From: Phycisphaerales bacterium UBA1910
Lineage (GTDB): Bacteria; Planctomycetota; Phycisphaerae; Phycisphaerales; UBA1924
Length of the DNA: 18,671 bases
Direction: 5' to 3'
Assembly: GCA_002337545.1 (NCBI GenBank)
Contig: DDGE01000059.1
Span: forward strand, 12,601-31,271
This document shows positions 1 through 7,797 of this stretch, in pieces. Position 1 is the first letter of the stretch, and each line of letters opens with the position of its first letter. The notes under the pieces are model-generated. The model had not been told where the DNA came from, searched no databases, and saw nothing but the letters and a program-made list of their open reading frames with translations. Both the position numbers and the translations under genes were made by a program.

Positions 1-1
1 G

Positions 2-586
2 GGCAGCGCGACCACGCTCACGATCGGCGCGGATCAGACCGTCCGCGGCAGCGGCCAGATCGGCGGGCAGGGCACCATTGTCAATCACGGGACGATCGAG
101 CCCGGCGGGTCACAGCGTGCGTTTTCGGTGATATCGCCCGTTGTATGCGGCCCGACTTCAGGCATGGTGTTCAACATCGGCGGAACCAACCCCGGCGAGC
201 ATGATGTGATCTCATTGACCAGCACGATCACAATCGACGGCGCCGTCACGGTTGAGTTTGATGATGGGTACGCCCCGGCCTTCGGCGACCGCTGGACCCT
301 GATCGATGGCGGCACCCAATCCGGCGAGTTCCAAAGTCTGGTGATCCTCGATCCTCCAGTCGGGCAGGTCTTCCGTGTGTTTACGAACCCCGATGAGACC
401 TATCTGATTCTCACATGCGATGCGGACCTGAGCGGTGATGGTGGGATCGACTTCTTTGATGTCTCGACCTTCCTGAGCTACTTCAGTGCTCAGGATGTCC
501 GTGGCGACCTCAACGGCGACGGGGTGTTCAACTTCTTTGATGTCTCCACATTCCTGCAGATCTATGGGCAGGGCTGCGATCTATGA
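2..586 (+). CDS. 3' end of exported beta-helix repeat protein with C-terminal GC-type dockerin (partial)
   Basis: The reading frame is open from the window edge, so the start lies upstream; 194 residues are visible. The first ~40 residues (motifs LTIGADQTVRGSGQI and GTIVNHGTIEPGG) match the internal repeat of the next gene, whose third repeat has LTIGANQTVRGSGQI. This points to a Gly/Thr/Asn-rich right-handed beta-helix of the autotransporter-passenger type. A linker follows (GDRWTLIDGG, then PPVGQVFRVF), which the next gene also has. The tail from base 416 is a dockerin-like module: CDADLSGDG, FFDVSTFLSYF, then a second copy DLNGDGVFNFFDVSTFL, ending in GQGCDL. Known from the family: such modules bind calcium and anchor exported proteins to a partner. 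Inferred: a surface or extracellular structural protein, tandem paralogue of the gene at 743. The ATG at 128 is internal and not a credible start. Confidence 0.82.
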   Translation, partial: GSATTLTIGADQTVRGSGQIGGQGTIVNHGTIEPGGSQRAFSVISPVVCGPTSGMVFNIGGTNPGEHDVISLTSTITIDGAVTVEFDDGYAPAFGDRWTLIDGGTQSGEFQSLVILDPPVGQVFRVFTNPDETYLILTCDADLSGDGGIDFFDVSTFLSYFSAQDVRGDLNGDGVFNFFDVSTFLQIYGQGCDL

Positions 587-634
587 CCAGCCCTGGGCCC
601 GATAACAACGGACCGGTTCAGCATTCTTGACATG

Positions 635-661
635 AAAAGCCCCCACACGACGGGGGTTTTT
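635..661 (+). terminator. Rho-independent terminator
   Basis: Stem CCCCC/GGGGG (640-644 with 652-656) around a 7-base loop, flanked by AAAAG before and TTTTT after. It lies about 50 bases past the stop of the partial beta-helix gene and ends that transcript before the next gene. Confidence 0.85.
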
Positions 662-682
662 ACGCCTATTCCCGGGTCGGTG

Positions 683-691
683 TGATATCCT
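683..691 (+). promoter_or_regulatory. Possible extended -10 promoter element
   Basis: TGATATCCT fits the extended -10 pattern TGnTAnnnT and lies just after the upstream terminator, about 50 bases before the ATG at 743. There is no convincing -35 box. The same pattern precedes the beta-propeller gene (12011), dnaN (15511) and bamA (17431). Prediction by eye only. Confidence 0.3.
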
Positions 692-742
692 AGAAGGCCC
701 GGCGCCGAGGGGGTGCCGACTGATCATTCTGAGAGGGACAAC

Positions 743-3700
743 ATGCACACACGACGCACGCTCGTTATCGCTTCGCTTCTTGCTGTCTGCGGCTCGACCG
801 CCGGGGCGCAGGTGACTTCATGGCTCAGCCCGGTTGATGGGAACTGGAATGAGGACCTGAAGTGGGATACGGGGATGTCGCCCAACTCGTCGGTGATGGA
901 GGTTGTACTCGGGCTGTCGGGCGCGTACACCGTGTTTACGACGAGCAACTGGAGCATCAACGATCTGACGATCAGCAACGCGGACGCGACCCTCTCCATC
1001 GCGGGAACCCAGCACACGCTGATGGGTGATCTGATGAACGATGGCACCGTCTTGGTGAATACGGACGCAACGATTTTCAACAAGTCACTCTACTTTGATG
1101 CCGACTCGGTGATCTCTGGCAGCGGCTCGATCGTGCTCAATGGCCTTGGCGGGCCGGATGATGCAAATGTATGGGTTGATGGCGACAATGTGGTCACGCA
1201 GGCGCTCGGTCACAGCATCCGGGGCGCTGGGCGTCTGCTGGGTGCGATGAATAACAACGGCCTGATCGTTGCGGACGAGCCGGCGGGGAATGGGCTTCAG
1301 CTGGAGGGGCTGCTCGACCAGACCGGCGGCGGCATGGCTGGCGCGGAGAACGGCGCGCAGCTGCTGCTGGGCAACGGCGGGACGACAATCGGTGGCGAGC
1401 TCTTCACGAACACCGGCGGTGAGATTTTCGTCAATCAGAACAACCACCACCTCGACGGGGTGAACCTGACGGGCGATCTGGTTATTCCGGGCGGCGGGCG
1501 GACGCTGATCATCGACAGCACCTTCCAGAACAACGGCACGATTTCGATCAACCCCGACCTCAATGTGTTCAACGGGGTGCTGCAATTCGATACCGATGCC
1601 ACAATCCAGGGCAACGGAACGATCAGCCTTTTCTCGGCCGGCGACTTCGGTGATGCTAGGCTGCTCACCAACGGGGTTGTGACGATGACCATCGGCACCA
1701 ACCAGACGGTTGAGGGCAGCGGCATGCTCGACGCATCCACCATGGGCACCATCATCAACCGCGGCACCGTCAACGCGAACGATCCGGCCCAGGCGCTGGG
1801 GCTCGACGGGACACATATCGGCGATGGCGGCATCTACCGTACCGACGGCGGCGAACTGAACCTGCGGAACGGCTCGAGCGTGAGCAACGCGGTCTTCGAC
1901 AGCTCCGCGGGCGGACGCCTCGAGCTGGACATCAGCGGAGCCGCGAGCGTTGCGGATTCGACGAACCTGGGCGACATCATCATCCGTGGGAGCGGCGGGC
2001 GGCTCGACATCGAGGGCACGATCGTGAACGATGGTGTGATCTCGATGAACCCGGAAGGCACGGTCTTCAACGCGAACATGCGGAGCCTCCTTGGCACCAC
2101 AATCGACGGCTCGGGCAGCATCGTGATGAAGCAGGTCGGCAGCACGGGCGATGCGCGGATCTACACGGAGAATGGCGCGATCCTGACGATCGGCGCCAAT
2201 CAGACGGTGCGTGGAAGCGGGCAGATCGAGACGATCGGTGACCCGATGGGCAGCATCGTGAATCTCGGAATCATCAACGGCGACGATGCAGCGTTCGATA
2301 TGACGCCCGCGCGTGAGCTTGAGCTCCGTGGCCATCACGACGGCATGGGCGTGGGCGTGTACCGCTCCGACGACGGGATCCTGCAGCTTGGCAATACGCT
2401 CGAGCTTAGCAACGGCACCTTCGACAGCTCCGGCGCTGGATTCGTCGGTGTGGTCAACGGCGGGACCGCGACGCTGAGCAACACGACCAACCTGGGCGAC
2501 ATGCGTATCCTCGGCAGCGGCGGCAAGATCGTCCTGATGGATGATTTCACCAATGAGGGCACCCTGACGATCAACAGCAACAGCAATGTATTCAACGCGT
2601 TGCTGGAGTTCGGGGCGAACGCCGTGCTCGATGGTGCGGGCACGATCCGCATGATCACGGCGGGGAACCTTGACGATGCGCAGCTCGACGCTGTCGATGG
2701 CGTTGACGGGACCATCTGGTTCGATCAGACGGTTGCGGGCAGCGGCACGATCGAGGGGCGCGGGACGGATGGTCGGATCATCAACATCGGGCTGATCCTC
2801 GCGGATGATCCGACGATGAGTCTTCAACTCAAGGGCAACCATATCGGTACACCGATGGCGGGAGCCGGTACCTATCGTGCCGCGGACGGGTGTGTACTCT
2901 CGATCGGCAGCGGCACATTCCTGGTTGGCGGCATTCTTGAGTCCGACGGGACGGGCGAGGTGGCCGCGACCAATGGCAACTCGGACCTTGTGAACGGCGT
3001 CAACAACGGCACGCTGGGCGTGTGGGGCAGCGGCGTGACGCTGCGGCTCACCGATTCGTTTATCAACGACGGCACGATCCACATCAACTCGACCGCGAAT
3101 ATCTTTAACGCGAGCCTGCGGCTCATGACGGACGGCCTGGAGATCTCTGGGACCGGCGAGATCGTGTTGACGACCGCGGGCAACGGGAACGACGCGCAGC
3201 TCGAGACCGACGGGGTGGGCATCGTGGCCACGCTGGGCGAGAACCAGACGCTGACGGGCGACGGTCTGATCAACGGCTCGTTCGAGATCCTGGGCACTAT
3301 TGACCCGGGTGGGCTCAGCCGGGTATTCACAACGGACGACATCACGCTCGCGGACAGCTCGCACATGATCTTTGATCTCGGCGGCGACGCTGCACCGAAC
3401 TTCGATCGGTACAGTGTGCGTGGCGGGCACACGATCGCGCTCGACGGGACGGCGACGATCAACCTTGAAACAGGCTACGCGCCGAGCTTTGGGGACACAT
3501 GGGATGTGATCGACGGGTTGACGACGGGCACATTCGACGAGGTCATCACCGGCATCGCGCCTCCCGGGCAGGTCTACCGCGTGATCTACGAGAACGATCG
3601 CGTGTATGTCATCCTGACATGTGACGCGGACCTCTCGGGCGACGGCGTGATCGACTTCTTCGATGTGTCCGAGTTCCTCAGCTACTTCTCGGCGCAGGAT

Positions 3701-3790
3701 GTTCGGGGCGATCTGAACAACGATGGGGTGTTCAACTTCTTCGATGTGTCGGTCTTCCTGCAGCTTTACAGCCAGGGCTGCAACCCTTGA
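743..3790 (+). CDS. Exported beta-helix repeat protein with C-terminal GC-type dockerin
   Basis: 1015 residues. The ATG at 743 is chosen because GAGAGGG (731-737) is well spaced before it and a clean signal peptide follows (basic MHTRR, then LVIASLLAVCGSTAGA, cleavage before Q). A GTG ten codons upstream has no such site. The mature protein has five long repeats, each anchored by an N-(D/N/E)-G-T/V...IN...(V/I)FN segment at residues 99, 263, 429, 604 and 775. Each continues with a G-x-G-(S/T/E)-I strand, a GENQT/GANQTVxGSG strand and a YR-D-G strand. This resembles autotransporter-type beta-helix repeats; no C-terminal beta-barrel is present. The last 56 residues (from base 3620) are the dockerin module with Cys at both ends. 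Inferred role: long surface-associated structural or adhesive protein held through the dockerin. Substrate or ligand unknown. The preceding partial gene is its tandem paralogue. Confidence 0.85.
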   Translation: MHTRRTLVIASLLAVCGSTAGAQVTSWLSPVDGNWNEDLKWDTGMSPNSSVMEVVLGLSGAYTVFTTSNWSINDLTISNADATLSIAGTQHTLMGDLMNDGTVLVNTDATIFNKSLYFDADSVISGSGSIVLNGLGGPDDANVWVDGDNVVTQALGHSIRGAGRLLGAMNNNGLIVADEPAGNGLQLEGLLDQTGGGMAGAENGAQLLLGNGGTTIGGELFTNTGGEIFVNQNNHHLDGVNLTGDLVIPGGGRTLIIDSTFQNNGTISINPDLNVFNGVLQFDTDATIQGNGTISLFSAGDFGDARLLTNGVVTMTIGTNQTVEGSGMLDASTMGTIINRGTVNANDPAQALGLDGTHIGDGGIYRTDGGELNLRNGSSVSNAVFDSSAGGRLELDISGAASVADSTNLGDIIIRGSGGRLDIEGTIVNDGVISMNPEGTVFNANMRSLLGTTIDGSGSIVMKQVGSTGDARIYTENGAILTIGANQTVRGSGQIETIGDPMGSIVNLGIINGDDAAFDMTPARELELRGHHDGMGVGVYRSDDGILQLGNTLELSNGTFDSSGAGFVGVVNGGTATLSNTTNLGDMRILGSGGKIVLMDDFTNEGTLTINSNSNVFNALLEFGANAVLDGAGTIRMITAGNLDDAQLDAVDGVDGTIWFDQTVAGSGTIEGRGTDGRIINIGLILADDPTMSLQLKGNHIGTPMAGAGTYRAADGCVLSIGSGTFLVGGILESDGTGEVAATNGNSDLVNGVNNGTLGVWGSGVTLRLTDSFINDGTIHINSTANIFNASLRLMTDGLEISGTGEIVLTTAGNGNDAQLETDGVGIVATLGENQTLTGDGLINGSFEILGTIDPGGLSRVFTTDDITLADSSHMIFDLGGDAAPNFDRYSVRGGHTIALDGTATINLETGYAPSFGDTWDVIDGLTTGTFDEVITGIAPPGQVYRVIYENDRVYVILTCDADLSGDGVIDFFDVSEFLSYFSAQDVRGDLNNDGVFNFFDVSVFLQLYSQGCNP
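1037..3300 (+). repeat. Five internal protein-level repeats of about 164-175 codons
   Basis: The anchor segment (N-D/N/E-G-T/V, hydrophobic-N, then V/I-F-N) begins at bases 1037, 1529, 2027, 2552 and 3065, a spacing of 492, 498, 525 and 513 bases. The copies are diverged at DNA level but keep the order of beta-strand motifs, as in an old internal duplication. The first copy is the least regular and the last runs into the linker before the dockerin. Confidence 0.75.
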
Positions 3791-3815
3791 TCTGAAACGG
3801 TTCTGATCATCATGA

Positions 3816-3840
3816 CCCCGCCCGATCGGGCGGGGTTTTT
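3816..3840 (+). terminator. Rho-independent terminator
   Basis: Perfect 20-base palindrome, stem CCCCGCCC with GGGCGGGG around a GATC loop, followed by TTTTT. It sits 26 bases after the stop of the large beta-helix gene. Confidence 0.92.
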
Positions 3841-3855
3841 CGTGCGCGAACGGTT

Positions 3856-3873
3856 CCCCACTCTTTAGTGGGG
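3856..3873 (+). other. Small perfect hairpin in the intergenic leader
   Basis: Inverted repeat CCCCACT/AGTGGGG around a CTTT loop, 16 bases past the preceding terminator and about 90 bases before the next start codon. There is no T-run after it, so it is probably not a terminator. It could be an operator or part of the mRNA leader of the lamin-tail-like gene; function unknown. Confidence 0.45.
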
Positions 3874-3964
3874 ACGGATCAGTCGGAACCGGGGTTACAA
3901 CTGTTATCGAAGCACGAGAATACTGGCTTATCTGCACCCGCATGATCTCAGAGAGGAACACACA

Positions 3965-4747
3965 ATGAGCAACAAACGAACCACGATCACTACACTCACC
4001 ATGCTCGGTATGTGCGCCGGCTTTACGACGGGAGCGGAGCGCGATGTCCAGTTCACGATCATCATCCCGGAATCGCGCCAGATTGTGATCGACAACACGG
4101 GGTCTGATCCCATCGATCTGAGCGGTTGGCGTTTCTGCACGCACAACACGAGCGTCGTTCGACGATACACGAGCCCGGATGGGTTTGATGGGATCACGAT
4201 CGATCCCAACGCGAACCTTGTTCTGCACCTGAACAACGATGCGCCTGCGGAGCTTGATAACCATATCAATGTCGCGGATCTGGGCGGGTCGTTTGCGGAT
4301 TTCGAGTTCGACGCGTTCGCGATGGGGTTGTACTTCCCAGGAACGGGTGGCGATGTGAGTTTCGGTAACGGGGACACCATCGCGGATCATGTGCAGTGGT
4401 CGTTGTTCGGGCTCAACAACTTCACGGCCGACGATCGAACGGACGAGGCGGTCGCGGGTGGTGTGTGGACAGCGGTGGATGATTGGATCGCGGTCCGCCC
4501 GGACACGGTGCTGATCGAACTGAACGACCCGACCTTCGCGGAGCTGCACGGGCCGATGGATTACCGCGTATTCAACGCGTGCCCGGCGGACCTCAATGGC
4601 GATGGTGTGCTGAACTTCTTTGATGTCTCGGCATTCCTCAGCGCGTTCAGTGCGATGGACCCGGCCGCGGATTTTTCGGGGGATGGGATGTTTACCTTCT
4701 TTGATGTGTCGCAGTTCCTGTCGGCATTCAACGCGGGGTGCCCCTGA
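3965..4747 (+). CDS. Exported lamin-tail-like domain protein with GC-type dockerin
   Basis: 260 residues; ATG preceded by GAGAGGAA (3951-3958). Residues 1-24 form a signal peptide (MSNKR, hydrophobic stretch, cleavage near TTGA). Residues ~30-165 resemble a lamin-tail domain, the beta-sandwich common in bacterial secreted proteins: IVIDNTGSDPIDLSGWRF near 40-57, a P-x-G...ITIDPNANLVLHLN segment near 71-90, and IADHVQWS near 139-146. The lamin-tail call rests on this strand pattern and spacing, not on catalytic residues. The dockerin module covers residues 206-260 (CPADLNGDG, two FFDVS-x-FLSAF units, final NAGCP). Inferred: a small extracellular binding or structural module on the cell surface; ligand unknown. 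An alternative is another immunoglobulin-like beta-sandwich. Confidence 0.75.
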   Translation: MSNKRTTITTLTMLGMCAGFTTGAERDVQFTIIIPESRQIVIDNTGSDPIDLSGWRFCTHNTSVVRRYTSPDGFDGITIDPNANLVLHLNNDAPAELDNHINVADLGGSFADFEFDAFAMGLYFPGTGGDVSFGNGDTIADHVQWSLFGLNNFTADDRTDEAVAGGVWTAVDDWIAVRPDTVLIELNDPTFAELHGPMDYRVFNACPADLNGDGVLNFFDVSAFLSAFSAMDPAADFSGDGMFTFFDVSQFLSAFNAGCP

Positions 4748-4791
4748 GACTCGTTCTCAATTGTCGTTGGATATTGATACATGAGCATCTG

Positions 4792-4840
4792 AACCCCGCC
4801 CGATAGTGCTGCGACTGCGCAGGACTTCTCGGGTGGGGTT
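4792..4840 (+). other. Nested inverted repeat (weak terminator or leader RNA element)
   Basis: Outer stem AACCCCGCCCGA (4792-4803) pairs with TCGGGTGGGGTT (4829-4840) with a single G-U. Inside it an inner hairpin, CTGCG-ACTG-CGCAG (4809-4822), forms a second stem. There is no run of Ts afterwards, so this is not a standard terminator, although it lies 44 bases past the stop of the lamin-tail-like gene. It may attenuate read-through into the cytochrome gene or be part of its leader. Confidence 0.5.
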
Positions 4841-4850
4841 CAATTTGGTG

Positions 4851-4935
4851 GAGATTCTCCGCTTTTGCGGAGATTCTCTTGCAAGAAAGCCGACGATCGA
4901 CAAGAATCTATGTTCGAGGGACCACTTGATGGTCC
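4851..4935 (+). other. Two further hairpins in the cytochrome gene leader
   Basis: Hairpin one (4851-4878): GAGA-T-TCTCCGC, loop TTTT, GCGGAGA-T-TCTC, eleven pairs with one T-T mismatch; it also forms a direct repeat of GGAGATTCTC at 4850 and 4869. Hairpin two (4919-4935): GGACCA-CTTGA-TGGTCC. Both lie between the nested repeat at 4792-4840 and the cytochrome start at 4977. Read by eye; no known riboswitch signature was recognised. Confidence 0.45.
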
Positions 4936-4976
4936 TATACCCCAATAGTCGACTTCTGTTCGGTGGAGAGTCTGGC

Positions 4977-6857
4977 ATGAACAACCCGAGTCGTTTCGAA
5001 TCGCTGCGCCGCAAGGGCACATTGGTATGCGGTATGTCTGTCGGTGCCGTGTTGGTAACCTATGCCCTCGCAGGCGGACCCGGCGGGAGTTTGCCCGTTC
5101 AAACCACGCTCAATGATTTCGCACTCCCGGGCACGCAGCCCGGAGGGCTCCATCTTGAGCACCCCATGGTGGGTGCGGATTCGTGCGCGAGCTGTCACGG
5201 GTTCTATGACGAGATGCATGACCCATACTCGACTTGGTCCGCGTCCATGATGGGCCAAGCGATGCGCGATCCGATTTTCCTCGCGGCGATGACAATCGCG
5301 AATCAGGATGCTGACTTCAGCGGTGCGCTCTGTATCCGTTGTCACTCGCCCAGCGGGTTCCTTGAGAACCGCCATGTCCCGACTGACGGCTCGGCGCTCA
5401 ACGACATGGATCTGCAGGGAGTCGGGTGTAACTTCTGTCATCGCATGGTCGACCCCGTGTACACCCCCGGCGTCTCGCCGGATGTTGATCAGCAGATCAT
5501 CATGGATCTGGGTTCCGACGCACCGACCCCGGCACAGACCCACAGCGCCGCGTTCATCGTGGACCCGCAGGACCGACGACGCGGCCCATACGACGAGGGT
5601 GAAAACTTCTTCTATCACCAGTGGGAGCAGTCGCCCTTCCATCAGGAATCGCAGATGTGCGCGACCTGTCACGATGTGTCCAACCCGATCTACTCGGCCC
5701 AGCCCGACGGGACCTACACGCTCAACGACCTCGACGCGGCGCATCCGACGGGCAATGTATACGACACCTTCCCCGAGCAGCGCACCTATTCGGAATGGCT
5801 GATGAGTGACTTTGCTCAGGGCCCGATCGCGATCGGCGATCGGTACGATACACAGCTTGTTGAGGTCTCGAGCTGTCAGGACTGTCACATGCCGGAGCTT
5901 GAATCTCCCGCGTGTCTGTTCGAGGACGATCGCCCGGACTACTCGAACCACTCGTTCGTTGGCGCGAACAACTGGGTCCTCAATGCGATCCGCAACCTGA
6001 ACCCCAACGACTTTGTGACGGGGCTTCAGCCGAACCTCGTCGCGAACCAGATCACGCGCACGGAGAACTTCATGGCCGCCGCGTCGGACATGGAACTCTC
6101 GCTCGTCGAGGGGAACCTGAATGTTCGCATCATCAACCAGACTGGGCATAAACTCCCGACCGGGTACCCCGAGGGTCGCCGGATGTGGCTCAATGTCCAG
6201 TACTTTGACGCATCCGACGCGATGATCGCGGAGCACGGCGCGTATGACGAATCGACCGCGGTCCTGACACAGAATGACACCAAGGTCTACGAGATGAAGA
6301 TCGGTCTCGACGAGCACGCGAGCGCCCTGACGGGCATCCCCGCGGGTGAGTCGTTCCACCTGGTCCTTGCGAACAAGGTGTTCAAGGACAACCGGATCCC
6401 ACCCCGTGGGTTTACCAACTCGAACTTCGAGATGATCCAGGCCGCTCCTGTCGGGTATTCCTACACCGATGGGCAGTACTGGGACGACACGCAGTTCGAG
6501 ATCCCGGCGGGTGCTGTGCGTGCGGAAGTCAAGCTCCGTTATCAGCTCACGAGCAAGGAGTACATCGAGTTCCTCCGCGACGAGAACACGACCAACACGC
6601 TCGGCCAGGAGATCTATGACGAGTGGGTCATCAACGGCAAGAGCCCGGTGATGGATATGGATATGGGTTCCATCAACATCTCGGCACCGTGCCCCGCAGA
6701 CCTGACGGGCGATGGCGTGCTGAACTTCTTTGACATCAGCGCCTTCCTGAACGCGTACAACTCCATGGATCCGATCGCGGACTTCACGGGCGACGGCGTG
6801 TTCAACTTCTTCGATGTGTCCGCGTTCCTCAACGCGTACAACGCGGGTTGCCCGTAA
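4977..6857 (+). CDS. Exported pentaheme cytochrome c family protein with GC-type dockerin
   Basis: 626 residues from the ATG at 4977, which has GGTGGAGAG (4962-4969) in front and a signal peptide behind it (residues 1-32: basic SLRRKG, then a hydrophobic core ending in ALAGG). The frame is open back to a GTG at 4806, but that lies in a palindrome with no ribosome site. Five heme c attachment motifs CxxCH are visible: CASCH (70), CIRCH (119), CNFCH (151), CATCH (228) and CQDCH (300). Residues ~380-560 form a beta-rich domain with NQTGHKLPTGYPEGRRMW and IPPRGF, segments I associate with multiheme cytochromes of the c554-like superfamily. The dockerin is residues 572-626, ending NAGCP. Known: covalent hemes are added outside the cytoplasm and carry electrons. 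Inferred: a redox protein held at the cell surface; electron donor and acceptor cannot be told, and no terminal-reductase signature was recognised. Confidence 0.87.
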   Translation: MNNPSRFESLRRKGTLVCGMSVGAVLVTYALAGGPGGSLPVQTTLNDFALPGTQPGGLHLEHPMVGADSCASCHGFYDEMHDPYSTWSASMMGQAMRDPIFLAAMTIANQDADFSGALCIRCHSPSGFLENRHVPTDGSALNDMDLQGVGCNFCHRMVDPVYTPGVSPDVDQQIIMDLGSDAPTPAQTHSAAFIVDPQDRRRGPYDEGENFFYHQWEQSPFHQESQMCATCHDVSNPIYSAQPDGTYTLNDLDAAHPTGNVYDTFPEQRTYSEWLMSDFAQGPIAIGDRYDTQLVEVSSCQDCHMPELESPACLFEDDRPDYSNHSFVGANNWVLNAIRNLNPNDFVTGLQPNLVANQITRTENFMAAASDMELSLVEGNLNVRIINQTGHKLPTGYPEGRRMWLNVQYFDASDAMIAEHGAYDESTAVLTQNDTKVYEMKIGLDEHASALTGIPAGESFHLVLANKVFKDNRIPPRGFTNSNFEMIQAAPVGYSYTDGQYWDDTQFEIPAGAVRAEVKLRYQLTSKEYIEFLRDENTTNTLGQEIYDEWVINGKSPVMDMDMGSINISAPCPADLTGDGVLNFFDISAFLNAYNSMDPIADFTGDGVFNFFDVSAFLNAYNAGCP

Positions 6858-6880
6858 GGCATCGAGCCGTACTCAAACAC

Positions 6881-6910
6881 AAAGCACCGGCGTTGGCCGG
6901 TGCTTTTTTT
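6881..6910 (+). terminator. Rho-independent terminator between convergent genes
   Basis: Stem AAAGCACCGG with CCGGTGCTTT, extended by one C-G pair, loop GTTG, followed by a T-run. It ends the cytochrome transcript. The A-rich left flank gives only a short T-run on the other strand, so it may also serve the convergent regulator gene, less efficiently. Confidence 0.9.
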
Positions 6911-6927
6911 ATGCCTGAGATGTGCGG

Positions 6928-7518
6928 TTACTCATCGCGTGTGCGTCGATCCGGTGCGAGGATGACGCCGATGTTGACGATCCGTTTGCCCTCGCCGGGG
7001 TGGGACTCCTTGCAGATATCCCACAGACGCCCGAGGAGTTTGTTGACCTCTTCGAGCTGCTCATCATCCACCCAGGCGCTGTAGAGGCCGGCGTGGGTGT
7101 CGCGGTTTGGGCCTCGCACGACGGATTTGGGACTCGCGGTCGCTCGCTCATGCAGGCGTGACATCAACCGCCCGACCGCGTTGCCGTAGGCCTGGTGATA
7201 CGAGACATTGTCCGGGTCCTTGATGTTGTGCTTGGTCGCAACGGATCGTGCGATCGGTTCGTAGAGCTGCTCGTAGCGTTTGCCGGCGAGCCGTTTTTCG
7301 CCCTCGGTGATCAGGCCCGCATCGACGAGTTGCTCGATATGCGGGTAGAGCGATGTGCGCGAACGCCCGGTGAACTCTGCAATCTCAGCGACGGAGCATT
7401 CCTCCAGTGTGCAAACGGCATTGAGTACTTCGACCCGGATCGGGGATGCGAGGACCCACATGGTCTGCGCGTCGTAGATCACCTTCAGTTCTTTCAGTGC
7501 TTTACGCTTCTTGCTCAT
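6928..7518 (-). CDS. Winged-helix (ArsR/HTH-type) transcriptional regulator
   Basis: 196 residues on the - strand; ATG preceded by GGGAG at good spacing. Residues ~18-92 read as an ArsR-like winged helix: WVLASPIRVEVLNAV (helices 1-2), CSVAEIAEFTG then SRTSLYPHIEQLVDAG (helix-turn-helix, recognition helix near 52-66) and LITEGEKRLAGKRYEQLYEP (wing). No metal-binding Cys pair typical of metal-sensing ArsR proteins stands out. The C-terminal ~100 residues have no recognised domain and could sense a ligand or dimerise. It lies alone on the opposite strand between the cytochrome and serine protease genes and diverges from the latter across 279 bases, so it may control that protease, itself, or the wider tagged set; that is inference. 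The rest of the gene looks normal, with composition like its neighbours. Confidence 0.82.
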   Translation of the reverse strand: MSKKRKALKELKVIYDAQTMWVLASPIRVEVLNAVCTLEECSVAEIAEFTGRSRTSLYPHIEQLVDAGLITEGEKRLAGKRYEQLYEPIARSVATKHNIKDPDNVSYHQAYGNAVGRLMSRLHERATASPKSVVRGPNRDTHAGLYSAWVDDEQLEEVNKLLGRLWDICKESHPGEGKRIVNIGVILAPDRRTRDE

Positions 7519-7687
7519 GAAAACTCCCGCGAGATCTGTTTCCGTGCTTTATTACAGCGTCATGATACGATTGCACAAAATTGACGAAAAGCAAACCCTT
7601 TCTTTGCCTCGACCCAAGAGAAGTGTGGGCGTCAAGGATTTATAGTACAGTGAATGACCCAGAGTCGGGTCGTTGACGAGGGGCTCA

Positions 7688-7704
7688 TAGATCATGATCA
7701 TCTA
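7688..7704. promoter_or_regulatory. Palindromic candidate operator between divergent genes
   Basis: TAGAT and ATCTA flank a 7-base centre, and the internal GATCATGATC (7690-7699) is itself palindromic. The core TCATGAT recurs at 7560-7566, nearer the regulator gene. A TTGACG at 7673-7678 could be a -35 box just upstream. Position and symmetry suit a binding site for the neighbouring winged-helix regulator, but this is a guess from symmetry alone. Confidence 0.3.
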
Positions 7705-7748
7705 CTCGGATGGGTGGACGCAAAGTTGTGCGGCTGTATCGTGTCATG

Positions 7749-7790
7749 TCCTCTCGTGGTCATGCGTGTGACAACACGCAACTGAGAGGA
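7749..7790 (+). promoter_or_regulatory. Leader that could sequester the ribosome binding site
   Basis: TCCTCTC (7749-7755) is perfectly complementary to the ribosome site GAGAGGA (7784-7790) of the protease gene. Between them a perfect hairpin, GCGTGT-GACA-ACACGC (7764-7779), would bring the two arms together. Folding would hide the ribosome site 7 bases before the ATG at 7798. No known ligand-binding core was recognised. Confidence 0.4.
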
Positions 7791-7797
7791 GTTAGAC

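Noticed and set aside
743..3790. Classical type V autotransporter
   Set aside because: The passenger-like repeats are there, but the C-terminus is a dockerin module, not a 12-strand barrel.
1085..4549. Very long antisense reading frame (1154 codons) on the - strand
   Set aside because: It spans two well-supported + strand genes and the terminator between them, has no ribosome site, and its Arg/Val/Asp/His-rich composition is what the complement of Asp/Asn/Thr/Gly-rich repeats gives in GC-rich DNA.
4806..4976. N-terminal extension of the cytochrome with a prepilin-like GFNLVEILRF stretch
   Set aside because: The GTG start lies inside a palindrome without a ribosome site, while the ATG at 4977 has a ribosome site and a signal peptide. 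The prepilin likeness is probably chance.
4935..6359. Long antisense reading frame opposite the cytochrome gene
   Set aside because: It mirrors a gene with clear heme motifs, has no recognisable domain or start signal, and is a codon-usage shadow.
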